Source of the DNA: an uncultured Oscillospiraceae bacterium | GTDB taxonomy: Bacteria; Bacillota; Clostridia; Oscillospirales; Oscillospiraceae | Length of the DNA: 11,460 nucleotides | Direction: 5' to 3' | Assembly (NCBI GenBank): GCA_944385775.1 | Contig: CALWYM010000072.1 | Location: forward strand, 1-11,460 | Part shown: piece after piece, positions 1 through 7,928 of the stretch | How the letters are laid out: every line of letters begins with the position of its first letter | Numbering within the stretch: position 1 is the stretch's first letter | Made by a program: the position numbers and the translations under genes | The notes under the pieces: generated by a model | Databases searched by the model: none | The model's input: the letters and a program-made list of their open reading frames with translations, nothing else | What the model was told of the DNA's origin: nothing

Positions 1-84
1 CAATATGCACATATAATCCGCCGCCAATTACTACTGTCATTATGGCTTTTATTGCTAAATATAACAAGCAAAACTTTTAAAATT

Positions 85-124
85 AATAAAAATTTTAAAT
101 GGGCACGGTATATTCACCGTGCCC
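85..124 (-). terminator. Intrinsic terminator of the glucan synthase gene
   Basis: On the minus strand the synthase stop codon (131-133) is followed after 6 nt by a perfect 9-bp GC-rich inverted repeat: GGGCACGGT at 101-109 pairs with ACCGTGCCC at 116-124 around a 6-nt loop. Reading leftwards, a T-rich tract (ATTTAAAATTTTTATT, interrupted by A) follows. This is the layout of a Rho-independent terminator for the leftward gene. On the plus strand the hairpin is followed by AAAATG, with no T tract, so it should act in one direction only. Confidence 0.82.
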
Positions 125-130
125 AAAATG

Positions 131-3100
131 TTACCTCTCACCGAGGCTTTTAAAGGTTTTTATCCCATACCCCTCAGGTGAATAAACTTTTCCGTTGACA
201 TTTATATCTGTTCTGCCTTCAGTTTTTTTCACTTCCACATGAAGCTTTTCTCCCCCAAGCCCTATATCGGCGACATAGCCTTCCCAGCTTTCAGGAAGCT
301 TTGGCTCTATATAAAGCCTGCCCTGACGCTCCACAATGCCGAGAAGTTCCTCCGTAACTGTTCTGTACATCCATCCGGCGGCTCCCGTATACCAGCTCCA
401 GCCGCATCGTCCCAGGTTATCCTCCCCGGAATACACATCAGCCGCTATTACAAAGTCCTCACCTTTATAAATTTCCATATCACGCTCACCGGGAAGTATG
501 CTGTTAATAATCTGCCAGCCCTTTTCCGCCTCTCCTGTTTCAAAAAGCGCCCCTGCCAGCCAGATTGCCCCATGAGTGTACTGCCCGCCATTTTCCCTGA
601 AGCCCTGACCATAGCTTTTAACATAGCCCGGTTCTTCACTTCCGTCTCCAAAGGGCGGCGTAAAGAGCTTAACAAGCCGCGTTTCCGGTGAATACAGGTT
701 TTCACAGGCAGATAGCAGCGCCCTGTTAACCATATCTCCCTTTCCCAATGCGAAAGCCGCAAAGCTCTGGGCGATTGAATCAATGCTGCACTCGCTGTTT
801 TCATGGGAGCCCAGAGGCTTTCCATCATCGTAATAGCCCCTTAAGAACCACTCTCCGTCCCACGCTTTTTCTGCCGCCTTCTTTAATCCGGTCGCATAAT
901 CAGAAATCTTGTCCGCCTTTTCCTTATCCCCGTCTTTTCTGTATAGCTCTGAAAGCCTCGTAAGCGATATTGCGCCGAAGAAGCTGAGCCATACGCTCTC
1001 TCCCTTACCCTCGTCTCCTACTGAATTAAAGCCGTCATTCCAGTCTCCGTCGCCTATAAGGGCAAGACCATGATTGCCGACTCCCCTTTTCATAAACAGC
1101 TCCGCTGCCCTGCCGGCGTGGTTTAACACCGATTCGGTAAACTGCGAGGTCTGCGGCGCTTCGTACCTGTCCCTTTCACCGTCGCCCAGAGGCGCAGATA
1201 CAAGATAACTCTCCTTAACACGGCATATACCGTAGTCACCGGTTTTATCCACATATTCCCAAAGCACATAGGGCAGCCACAAAAGATCGTCGGAAATTCT
1301 TGTTCTCACTCCACGACTGCCTTTAGGTAACTGGTGCCACCAGTGCTGAACATCGCCTTCGGTATACTGATGACGGCAGCAAAGTCTTATCTGCTCCGCC
1401 GTTTTCTCCGGTCTGGACTGTATAAGCGCCATGGAATCCTGAAGCTGGTCGCGGAAACCCATGGCTCCGCCGCTCTGATACATGGAACTTCTACCCAGGA
1501 TTCTGCACGCTATTACCTGATAGAGAGCCCAGCCGTTTATATATCTGTCAAGACGGCTATAACCCGTTTTTACGGTTACCGGACAGGCTCTTTCCTTCCA
1601 GCGCTTCTCTGTCTCCAGAAGTTCCCGCTCCGCGTTTTCGTATACCGAAAGCTTAGACGCGGTATCTGTACTGTCAGACCACACCATGACTATTTTATCT
1701 GTAAAATCAAGGGTAACCGCGGCACATATATTCTTGCCTGTCATAAGCTTTCCGTCAAAGTCACCCTTAAGTCCGCTGTCTCCGTCTGTTGTAAATTCAT
1801 TGATTTCCTCAGAGAAAGCGAGGCAGGCTCTCATTCCGCTGTCGCCTGAAGCAAACACCAGCCTTCCGTTATCCATGGACGCTGAAACCGCTCCTTCTCC
1901 CCGCTCTCCCAGAATTACATCGGAGAAAAATTCCAGCCTGTCACCGTCTAAAAGTCTCTGGCTTCTGATTATCAAAACTCTCGCCGTTTCGCCCTCGGGA
2001 ACAAAGCAGGTCATTTTTATCTTAGTACCGTCAATCTCCTTTTCCCACATCTGGTATCCCAAACCGTAGGTAACAAGGGTAGGGTTGTCGTCGCCGCAGG
2101 CAAAGAGCGATATTTTTCTGTCCCTACGACGAAGATAAATTCTTTCGCTGCCCCACAAAGTCATGGGGTCGTTTATCCATCTGTTTATTCTTCTCTCGTG
2201 GGCATTTTGAAGCCACATATATCCTGACCCTGTTTCTGTTACGATACAGCCAAAGCTTCCGTTTGACAGTACATTTGACCAGTTCAGCGGCGGAAGCGCG
2301 CTTTTCAGCGCCAGCCTGTATTCGCAGTTTTCTCCGTAGGTACAGCCCAGCCTGCCGTCATGCTTTTTCTGATAAATTTCCGGAACATAGGGGAAAGGCT
2401 CCTTTTCCGTTCGTTCAGCCAGCCTCTCCCTGTCAAGGTCAATGGTAAGGTCGGAAAGAAGCAATACCGTTTCCGCTCCGTCCTTCTGGGCATCTACGAG
2501 GTGAACTCCACCGGGCTGTCCAATGGAATCCCGTCTTCCGATTTTTGTCAAAAGCTCCTCTGCTGCCCGGCTTTGGCGGCTTCTGTAATCTCCGCCGTCC
2601 GTTATTATCAGCGCAAGGTCGCTTTTTACCCCATTTTCACTTAAAAACGCATGGCGCCTGATAAGGGATAATGCTGCCGTAAGCTTTTCATCGCTGTCAA
2701 CCCTCGCCGACAGAATCGGGTTATCTCCGGAAATGCCAAACTTCCAAAGGGCTTTTCTCGGGTATGCTCTTGTATTTTCCCTGTTTCTTTTGAAAAGCAG
2801 CGGTGTAATATAATCAACAGCCAGCGCCATGTCAATGCTCTTAAGACCCAGCATAACGGACGCAGCCTCCAGGTGACTTACTCCAGGCTTTTCCCTGCGC
2901 TTTAAAATTCTCTCTCCGTCTTCTTCTGTGTTTTTTTTTGAATAGGAAACAGACTTCGAAAACACCAGCTTTTCTTCACCCTGAGAGAGCTTTATTGTGT
3001 AACTGCAGCTCATCTCGGGACAAAGCTTCTTAAACTCCGCACAGCCCGGGAAAACGCCCCGCTCCGGGGCGGTACATATTTCGCCAGGTCTGTCGCAGGT

Positions 3101-6100
3101 AAGAGTCAGGTAAACCTCCTTTTTCTCACCTCTGCTCCTTCTTCTGAAAGTTACGTGACGTTCCCCCTTGCAGGCTTCAAGGCAAAGCCTTGAAAACGCC
3201 GGGTGGGCATTGTAGTCCGCCGCACCGTCCATTACAGGCTCAAAGCAGTAAATAAGTTCCCCTCCGCTTTGAGAATTAATGTTCACGCTCCATAGCTCAC
3301 CGGCAAATTCGCCGGGTACCCTGACTCTGACCTCAGAAGAAAACTCCTGGCATTCCGCAGTGTACACCGCCTCCTCACCTGAAAAACTAAAGCCGTATTT
3401 TACGCTTTTGTCGTAAAGTGGTGCAGGAAGCAGTGAATATACGTGACCGCGGACGGTGAAGAACAGCTCGGTGCCGTTTTTACCCAAGGGAATGCTGTCC
3501 CACCTTGTGACCAATCTCCCGTGCCAACTTGAAAGCGTCTTTCCGTTTTCGGCGGCTACTATACTGTAAGCGCCGTTTGAAAGTGGTATGCAGGCAGGCT
3601 GGTAAGGATTTGTCACCTCACCCTCGCTTCTGTAAAGACTTTCCATAAGCTTTTCGGGTTTCTTCGGCACATCAGTCTCGGGAAGCTTTAAAATTACCTG
3701 TCCCATGGGAACCTTTTCCTCTAAAAGCTCAAAGTAGGCTTTCATTCTCACATCGGACATAAACCTTTTTTGCATAATGTTTCCGCAGAGAAGATTGTCT
3801 ATGGCAACTATACTCATACCAAGGTGGTGAGCCATATATGCGTATACTATTTCATAGCTGCCCTCAATCTGACGCGAGGGAGTAAAGTCCACCGCCTCAT
3901 AAAAGCCCCATTTGCCGGTAGCGCCAAGGTTTTTAAGGACTTTCAGATTTTTAATTGCGGCGGTAGGCTCCACGCTGAGTGCCAAAAACGATGCATAGGG
4001 TGCAATTACCCTATCCTGCTCCATGTTTCTTTTAAGAGCAAGGGTCTGTACGCCGTGAGCCTTATAGCTGTAACTCATACCGGGGTTAAAGGCGTAAAAG
4101 CCGCTTTCCGATATGCCCCACACCTGCTTTCCGCCGTTTTTTCTCTGGGCGTACACACAAAATTTGGAGCTTTCATAAATAAGTGAATTTTTAAGACAGG
4201 GCAGAAAAAGGTTTGGCATAAGATATTCAAACATCGTACCTGTCCAGGATACCATACCGCTGTAATTATCAAGGCTTACAAGGGCTCTGCCCAATGTTTT
4301 CCAATGCTTTACCGGTACGTCCCCCCGCGCTACGGCCATATAGCTTGTGGTTCTTGCCTCGCTTGAAAGTAAATCATACCATCCGTCGGTAGGGGCGTCT
4401 TTTCCCATATCCCACCCGATATAGAACAGTCTCCGCTTTCTGTCATACAGCGGCTTAAAGCTCATTGATTCAAAAAGCGCGTCGCAGCGGTGGGAAAGCT
4501 CTGTAAAATTCCACTGCTTAAAGGTCTCTTTCAGCACCACAAGGCAGGCGGCGAAATTTCCGCTATCTACCGTTGATACATACGCCGGCTTTAACGGCTT
4601 CAAAGTTTCCGTATCGTACCAGTTGTAAAGATGTCCATTCCATTTTTCAAGCTTTTCAACTGTACTAATCGTGTTTTCGATACGAGTGACGCAGTCCTCT
4701 TTTGTTATAAGTCCCAGGTCATGGGCAGAAAGGCACGCCAAAAGGCTAAGACCGATATTTGTAGGTGAAGTTCTGTGGGCTTTCCCCAAAGGCGGCTGGG
4801 TTTGAATATTGTCAACGGGAAGGTAGTTGTCCTGCTGCTGCAGGCTTTCGTCAAAAAATCCCCATATCTGTGCGGCGCATTGAGAGAGGAAGTTTCGCTC
4901 GCCGGAGTATATGTTTTTCTCCTCGCTGTACTCTCGGCTCAGCGCCCAGCTGTATGCCGGCGCAAAAATCCACACAAGCCCAAGGGCTGAAAGTCCCGCG
5001 TTTACGGGAAGAATTATTGCCAAAATACCGGCAATGGGGCATACGGCAAGCTTTATATAGTTGACCCTCATAGTGTTGCCGTAGCGTTTTTCCGTTTCGG
5101 AAGCCGTGACCCACTGCAATAGCTTTTTATGGCTCACTGTCATTCTGTAAACAGATGAAACTATGGCTGAAAGATTCGTCCATGCCTCCGCAGGAAGGAG
5201 AATCAATCTTACAAAAGTTGTCATAATAACCCCTGCCATACCCGGTATAACGCCGGAATGGTATCTGAGCTTTGACGTTCCGTCATGGCGCAGCAACATT
5301 CTTGTGGAAGAAATAACAAGACCCGTTCCGTGTGCCAGCACCGCAACAAAAGCAGATACGGCAAAGGCTTTCGTACCTACCAGCGCTCCGATAAACAGCG
5401 ACAGGAAAATCATAACCGGAACAAGGCTTCTTCTCAGGTTATCAAAAACCTTCCACCTGCTAAGCTCGTTTAAGGGGTTCTCCACCCGCTCACCCTTGCC
5501 GTTTCTTACATGACCTTTAACATATCGTATATTCTGCCAGTCTCCCCTTGTCCAGCGGTTCATTCTTGAAAAATACGATGTGACCTTATAGGGGAATGAG
5601 TCTGTAAACTCTATATCACTGGCGTAGCCGCAGCCCATGTAGCCGCCCTCAAGAAGGTCGTGGGATAAAACGATGTTTTCCGGAAAGGCGTCTATCATCA
5701 GCGCACCGTAAACCGGGACATTTATAAGTCCTTTCCCGGAAAAACTGCCCTGGGCGAAAAGGTCCTGATACACCTCCGACGCTGTGGAATTATATGGGTC
5801 TATACCGGCATGACCGGCAAAAATCCTGGTAAAATCAGAGCGGTCACCGCTTTTCAGGTCAGTTGCCATCTTGGGCTGAATTATACCGTATCCCGACACA
5901 ACGGCACCTCGTTTCCTGTCTATGACAGGCTTGTTAAGTGGGTGCATTGCCGTTCCGATAAGCTCCAAAATACTGCCCGCAGTTACTCTTGTATCAGAAT
6001 CAAGGGTTACGATATAGGCAGTGCCTGCCAGTGTTTCCCGATCTATTCCATAGGGGATTACCTTGCTTTCCCTGCCTAAAAGAAGCTTTACAAGCTCGCT

Positions 6101-7426
6101 GACTGCGCCTCTTTTCCTCTCGTATCCCATATAAACCCCATCATACCGGTTCAATTCCCTCTTTCGCAGCAAAAGGCAGAACCGGTTGCCGTACTGACTG
6201 TTAAGCCTTTCTATCGACTTTACCGCGGCGGCTATATACGCTTTATCTGTATCCTTTTCCGCTGCTGTATGCTCCGGCAAATCAGCAAGTATACCAAAAA
6301 ACAGGTTCTCTCCCGACTTTCTGTTGAGGAGCATATACTCCTCCAGCGCTCCGGCATACTTTTCCCCGTCCTTCTCCGAGGCAAGAAGCGCCGATATTAC
6401 GCATATTGTCTTTGCGACCTTGGGAACTCCGTCTTTAAGCTCGATTCTGGGAAGCCGTGACGGATGGACAATGCTTACGGAAATATAGTCCACCAAATTT
6501 TTCACTATTTCTGATATGGGAATAATCAGCAGCACAACAATAAAGGGCGAAGAAAAGCATATTCCGAACAAAACCGTAAAAAACAGCGTAAGGAATATAT
6601 TAAGTCCAATATACCACTGACCTGTGGGTTTCCTTTTTTTCTTTCCCAGAGGGTTTTTTATAAGATATGTGCCTACGTGCTTATCCGGAAGCTTTTCCGC
6701 CATCTTTAAAGCTTCTGTAACAACCTGAACCTGGGTCATATTGTACCGCTTGGCAAGCCTTGCCACTGTTTTTCTATAATATTGCCTTGTAGGTCTGTCC
6801 ATGTGAGGATATATGCCTGCCGGGTCGCGAAGCAAAGCCTCCTCCACCTTGCTTGCGGAATCCAATATAAGGGTAAAATCGTAGGAAGATATAAGGCGAA
6901 GGGAGGTAAATACGTTTTTGAATATTTTCTGTAAATCGTCCTTATCAGACTGTTCCTCCGCAAGCTCGGCAAGATATACTATAAGCTGAAGGGTTACAGA
7001 GGGCAGAAACAGGTTCAGCTCCTCCTCTGTCAGCACTGACACGCGCTGATATTCCCGCAAAAACAACTCCACACGCTCCGGAGTCACCTGACCAAGACCA
7101 GAATATACAAGGCTCATTGCAGCTTCCATAACCCTTGTTCTGTCAGGCGCCACCGCAGGCAGCTTTCCGCTGTCACGAAGCCTCATACAGGCAGCCCTGC
7201 CCTCCCTTTGGGCAAGATAATAGTTATCGTAAATCCATTGAAGACCCTCGTTATACTCTCCGTTACTCTGAGCTATTTTTCTAAGTGAGGAAAGCCTGGC
7301 TCTGACCTCCTTTATTTTCCCGGACAAATCGCACTTGCCCTTAATCGTATCTGAGGAGGCGGAATTTCTTGCATAGTTTCCAAGCTGCTCCAGCTCCATA
7401 TATATTCCTGAATCCTTAATAGGCAT
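131..7426 (-). CDS. cgs: Cyclic beta-1,2-glucan synthase-type protein (GT84 - GH189-like - GH94), 2431 aa
   Basis: Members of this family polymerise glucose from UDP-glucose into beta-1,2-glucan at the cytoplasmic membrane, cyclise it by transglycosylation and trim chain length with a GH94 phosphorylase-type module. Seen in order: a soluble N-terminal region (1-265) with the family-typical stretch DPAGIYPHM; membrane segments near 271-310; a GT84 domain with DSD at 476-478 and an RxxRW motif ending at R624-W625; membrane segments near 669-712, 725-747 and 793-830; a glucoamylase-like (GH189-type) domain of about 845-1225, with conserved acidic positions E1067 (FEYLMP), E1107 (SESGF) and E1177 (FYEAVDF) and H1200-H1201; a beta-rich linker (LSNGAYS around N1284); and GH94 from about 1705 to 2420, with NWSNVLSNG around W1716, FRDQLQD ending at D1997, GDGDWNDG around D2131 and WSWYTG at W2343. 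All hallmark modules are intact with no frameshift. At 2431 residues it is shorter than the roughly 2800-residue proteobacterial Cgs/NdvB, chiefly because no membrane segment precedes residue 271. The start is ATG at 7426 with AGGAG 7 nt upstream; M10 (7399) is a weaker alternative. The gene is monocistronic with its own promoter and terminator. Whether the product is cyclic or linear cannot be read from sequence. Confidence 0.9.
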   Translation of the reverse strand: MPIKDSGIYMELEQLGNYARNSASSDTIKGKCDLSGKIKEVRARLSSLRKIAQSNGEYNEGLQWIYDNYYLAQREGRAACMRLRDSGKLPAVAPDRTRVMEAAMSLVYSGLGQVTPERVELFLREYQRVSVLTEEELNLFLPSVTLQLIVYLAELAEEQSDKDDLQKIFKNVFTSLRLISSYDFTLILDSASKVEEALLRDPAGIYPHMDRPTRQYYRKTVARLAKRYNMTQVQVVTEALKMAEKLPDKHVGTYLIKNPLGKKKRKPTGQWYIGLNIFLTLFFTVLFGICFSSPFIVVLLIIPISEIVKNLVDYISVSIVHPSRLPRIELKDGVPKVAKTICVISALLASEKDGEKYAGALEEYMLLNRKSGENLFFGILADLPEHTAAEKDTDKAYIAAAVKSIERLNSQYGNRFCLLLRKRELNRYDGVYMGYERKRGAVSELVKLLLGRESKVIPYGIDRETLAGTAYIVTLDSDTRVTAGSILELIGTAMHPLNKPVIDRKRGAVVSGYGIIQPKMATDLKSGDRSDFTRIFAGHAGIDPYNSTASEVYQDLFAQGSFSGKGLINVPVYGALMIDAFPENIVLSHDLLEGGYMGCGYASDIEFTDSFPYKVTSYFSRMNRWTRGDWQNIRYVKGHVRNGKGERVENPLNELSRWKVFDNLRRSLVPVMIFLSLFIGALVGTKAFAVSAFVAVLAHGTGLVISSTRMLLRHDGTSKLRYHSGVIPGMAGVIMTTFVRLILLPAEAWTNLSAIVSSVYRMTVSHKKLLQWVTASETEKRYGNTMRVNYIKLAVCPIAGILAIILPVNAGLSALGLVWIFAPAYSWALSREYSEEKNIYSGERNFLSQCAAQIWGFFDESLQQQDNYLPVDNIQTQPPLGKAHRTSPTNIGLSLLACLSAHDLGLITKEDCVTRIENTISTVEKLEKWNGHLYNWYDTETLKPLKPAYVSTVDSGNFAACLVVLKETFKQWNFTELSHRCDALFESMSFKPLYDRKRRLFYIGWDMGKDAPTDGWYDLLSSEARTTSYMAVARGDVPVKHWKTLGRALVSLDNYSGMVSWTGTMFEYLMPNLFLPCLKNSLIYESSKFCVYAQRKNGGKQVWGISESGFYAFNPGMSYSYKAHGVQTLALKRNMEQDRVIAPYASFLALSVEPTAAIKNLKVLKNLGATGKWGFYEAVDFTPSRQIEGSYEIVYAYMAHHLGMSIVAIDNLLCGNIMQKRFMSDVRMKAYFELLEEKVPMGQVILKLPETDVPKKPEKLMESLYRSEGEVTNPYQPACIPLSNGAYSIVAAENGKTLSSWHGRLVTRWDSIPLGKNGTELFFTVRGHVYSLLPAPLYDKSVKYGFSFSGEEAVYTAECQEFSSEVRVRVPGEFAGELWSVNINSQSGGELIYCFEPVMDGAADYNAHPAFSRLCLEACKGERHVTFRRRSRGEKKEVYLTLTCDRPGEICTAPERGVFPGCAEFKKLCPEMSCSYTIKLSQGEEKLVFSKSVSYSKKNTEEDGERILKRREKPGVSHLEAASVMLGLKSIDMALAVDYITPLLFKRNRENTRAYPRKALWKFGISGDNPILSARVDSDEKLTAALSLIRRHAFLSENGVKSDLALIITDGGDYRSRQSRAAEELLTKIGRRDSIGQPGGVHLVDAQKDGAETVLLLSDLTIDLDRERLAERTEKEPFPYVPEIYQKKHDGRLGCTYGENCEYRLALKSALPPLNWSNVLSNGSFGCIVTETGSGYMWLQNAHERRINRWINDPMTLWGSERIYLRRRDRKISLFACGDDNPTLVTYGLGYQMWEKEIDGTKIKMTCFVPEGETARVLIIRSQRLLDGDRLEFFSDVILGERGEGAVSASMDNGRLVFASGDSGMRACLAFSEEINEFTTDGDSGLKGDFDGKLMTGKNICAAVTLDFTDKIVMVWSDSTDTASKLSVYENAERELLETEKRWKERACPVTVKTGYSRLDRYINGWALYQVIACRILGRSSMYQSGGAMGFRDQLQDSMALIQSRPEKTAEQIRLCCRHQYTEGDVQHWWHQLPKGSRGVRTRISDDLLWLPYVLWEYVDKTGDYGICRVKESYLVSAPLGDGERDRYEAPQTSQFTESVLNHAGRAAELFMKRGVGNHGLALIGDGDWNDGFNSVGDEGKGESVWLSFFGAISLTRLSELYRKDGDKEKADKISDYATGLKKAAEKAWDGEWFLRGYYDDGKPLGSHENSECSIDSIAQSFAAFALGKGDMVNRALLSACENLYSPETRLVKLFTPPFGDGSEEPGYVKSYGQGFRENGGQYTHGAIWLAGALFETGEAEKGWQIINSILPGERDMEIYKGEDFVIAADVYSGEDNLGRCGWSWYTGAAGWMYRTVTEELLGIVERQGRLYIEPKLPESWEGYVADIGLGGEKLHVEVKKTEGRTDINVNGKVYSPEGYGIKTFKSLGER

Positions 7427-7433
7427 AGTAAAG

Positions 7434-7438
7434 CTCCT
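7434..7438 (-). promoter_or_regulatory. Ribosome binding site of the glucan synthase gene
   Basis: On the minus strand AGGAG lies 7 nt before the ATG at 7426-7424. It favours this start over the in-frame ATG at residue 10, which has only AGGA before it. Confidence 0.7.
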
Positions 7439-7469
7439 AACTTAACCTTTAATTGTCCTTCTGTGTAGC

Positions 7470-7486
7470 ATTTTTCCCGGAAAAAT
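7470..7486. promoter_or_regulatory. Palindrome at the predicted start point of the synthase promoter (candidate operator)
   Basis: ATTTTTCC (7470-7477) and GGAAAAAT (7479-7486) are perfect 8-bp inverted arms around one central base. The one-base centre suits a dimeric protein site on DNA better than an RNA hairpin. No T-rich tract follows on either strand, so it is not a terminator. It abuts the candidate -10 (7486-7491, minus strand) and covers the expected transcription start near 7479, where a bound repressor would block the synthase promoter. The binding protein is unknown; the operator role is inference. Confidence 0.4.
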
Positions 7487-7513
7487 TTATAAATATTCCT
7501 TGACAAATGGAAA
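7486..7513 (-). promoter_or_regulatory. Candidate SigA-type promoter for the glucan synthase gene
   Basis: Read on the minus strand, TTTCCA (7513-7508, 4 of 6 to the -35 consensus), a 16-nt spacer and TATAAA (7491-7486, 5 of 6 to the -10) precede the ATG by about 60 nt. It overlaps the rightward ylxM promoter (7500-7528), so the two cannot be occupied by polymerase together. An alternative leftward promoter would reuse the palindromic octamer ATTATAAT (7521-7528), with TTTACG (7548-7543) as -35 at 16-nt spacing. Which is used cannot be settled from sequence. Confidence 0.42.
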
Positions 7514-7528
7514 GGCGTTTATTATAAT
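7500..7528 (+). promoter_or_regulatory. Perfect-consensus SigA (sigma-70 type) promoter for the ylxM-ffh operon
   Basis: TTGACA (7500-7505) and TATAAT (7523-7528) both match the housekeeping consensus 6 of 6 and are separated by the optimal 17 nt. Transcription should begin near 7535, about 37 nt before the ylxM GTG. Such a strong promoter fits an operon encoding the SRP GTPase and a ribosomal protein. The -10 sits inside the self-complementary octamer ATTATAAT, which could also be read leftwards. Confidence 0.9.
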
Positions 7529-7534
7529 ATTCAT

Positions 7535-7558
7535 CTGTAAAGCGTAAAGGCTTTACAG
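7535..7558 (+). promoter_or_regulatory. Inverted repeat at the 5' end of the ylxM-ffh leader
   Basis: CTGTAAAG (7535-7542) and CTTTACAG (7551-7558) are perfect 8-bp arms around an 8-nt loop that contains another GTAAAG. The first arm begins at the predicted transcription start and the second runs into the ylxM Shine-Dalgarno (GGGAGG, 7557/7558-7562). It could be an operator over the start point, a stabilising 5' mRNA stem-loop, or a structure that partly occludes the ribosome binding site. There is no T tract, so it is not a terminator. Confidence 0.45.
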
Positions 7559-7571
7559 GGAGGTATTTACT

Positions 7572-7925
7572 GTGGCTGACAAAACTCTTGAGATGGCGCT
7601 TTTGTACGATTTTTTCGGTGAGCTTCTCACAGATAAGCAACGTGAATACTTTGATCTTTACTATAACGACGACCTGTCGCTGTCGGAAATTGCGGAAATT
7701 ACCGGCATATCAAGGCAGGGCGTCCGGGATATAATTATGAGGGCTGAAAATTCCCTCCGCTCCTATGAGGAGAAAACAGGCGTTGTAAAAAGATTTCAGG
7801 AGATGGACCGTAAAATTTCCGACTTACAGAATGTCGCCACAAGGCTTTGTGAGGTTTCTGAGGGTGTTGAGGCAAAGAAGCTTGCGGCTACCATCATTTT
7901 TGGACTCTCTGATTTGAAAGGTTAG
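7572..7925 (+). CDS. ylxM: YlxM/p13-like helix-turn-helix protein (UPF0122), 117 aa
   Basis: A small cytosolic protein of the YlxM family, encoded next to ffh across Firmicutes and Mollicutes and linked to signal recognition particle function (reported in streptococci to stimulate the SRP GTPases). Residues 10-60 resemble sigma-70 region 4, with a helix-turn-helix at about 35-59 (LSLSEIAEITGISRQGV). Residues 70-100 form a charged, probably helical tail. The length matches the family's usual 105-120 residues. The start is GTG at 7572 behind GGGAGG with suitable spacing; no better in-frame start exists. It is the first gene of the operon and is separated from ffh by 3 nt, so translation is probably coupled. 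In Bacillus subtilis ftsY and smc lie just upstream; here the divergent glucan synthase takes that place. Confidence 0.93.
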   Translation: MADKTLEMALLYDFFGELLTDKQREYFDLYYNDDLSLSEIAEITGISRQGVRDIIMRAENSLRSYEEKTGVVKRFQEMDRKISDLQNVATRLCEVSEGVEAKKLAATIIFGLSDLKG

Positions 7926-7928
7926 AAT

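Noticed and set aside
1..81. Two short open stretches at the left edge: plus-strand frame ending TAA at 81 (tail ...KYNKQNF) and minus-strand ATG at 40 opening MTVVIGGGLYVHI
   Set aside because: They overlap, both are cut by the edge, the minus-strand start has no Shine-Dalgarno, and neither fragment is long enough to recognise. Sequence to the left is needed.
1334..1849. Plus-strand open frames of 60-170 codons opposite the synthase gene (also at 239-691, 1686-2069, 3770-4186 and others)
   Set aside because: They are antisense shadows of the synthase with no family resemblance; the minus-strand reading carries intact catalytic motifs throughout.
6633..6640. T7 run (A7 on the coding strand) in the synthase near KKKRKP
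   Set aside because: Shorter than the A9 tract, in a basic juxtamembrane lysine stretch, and expected from lysine codon use.
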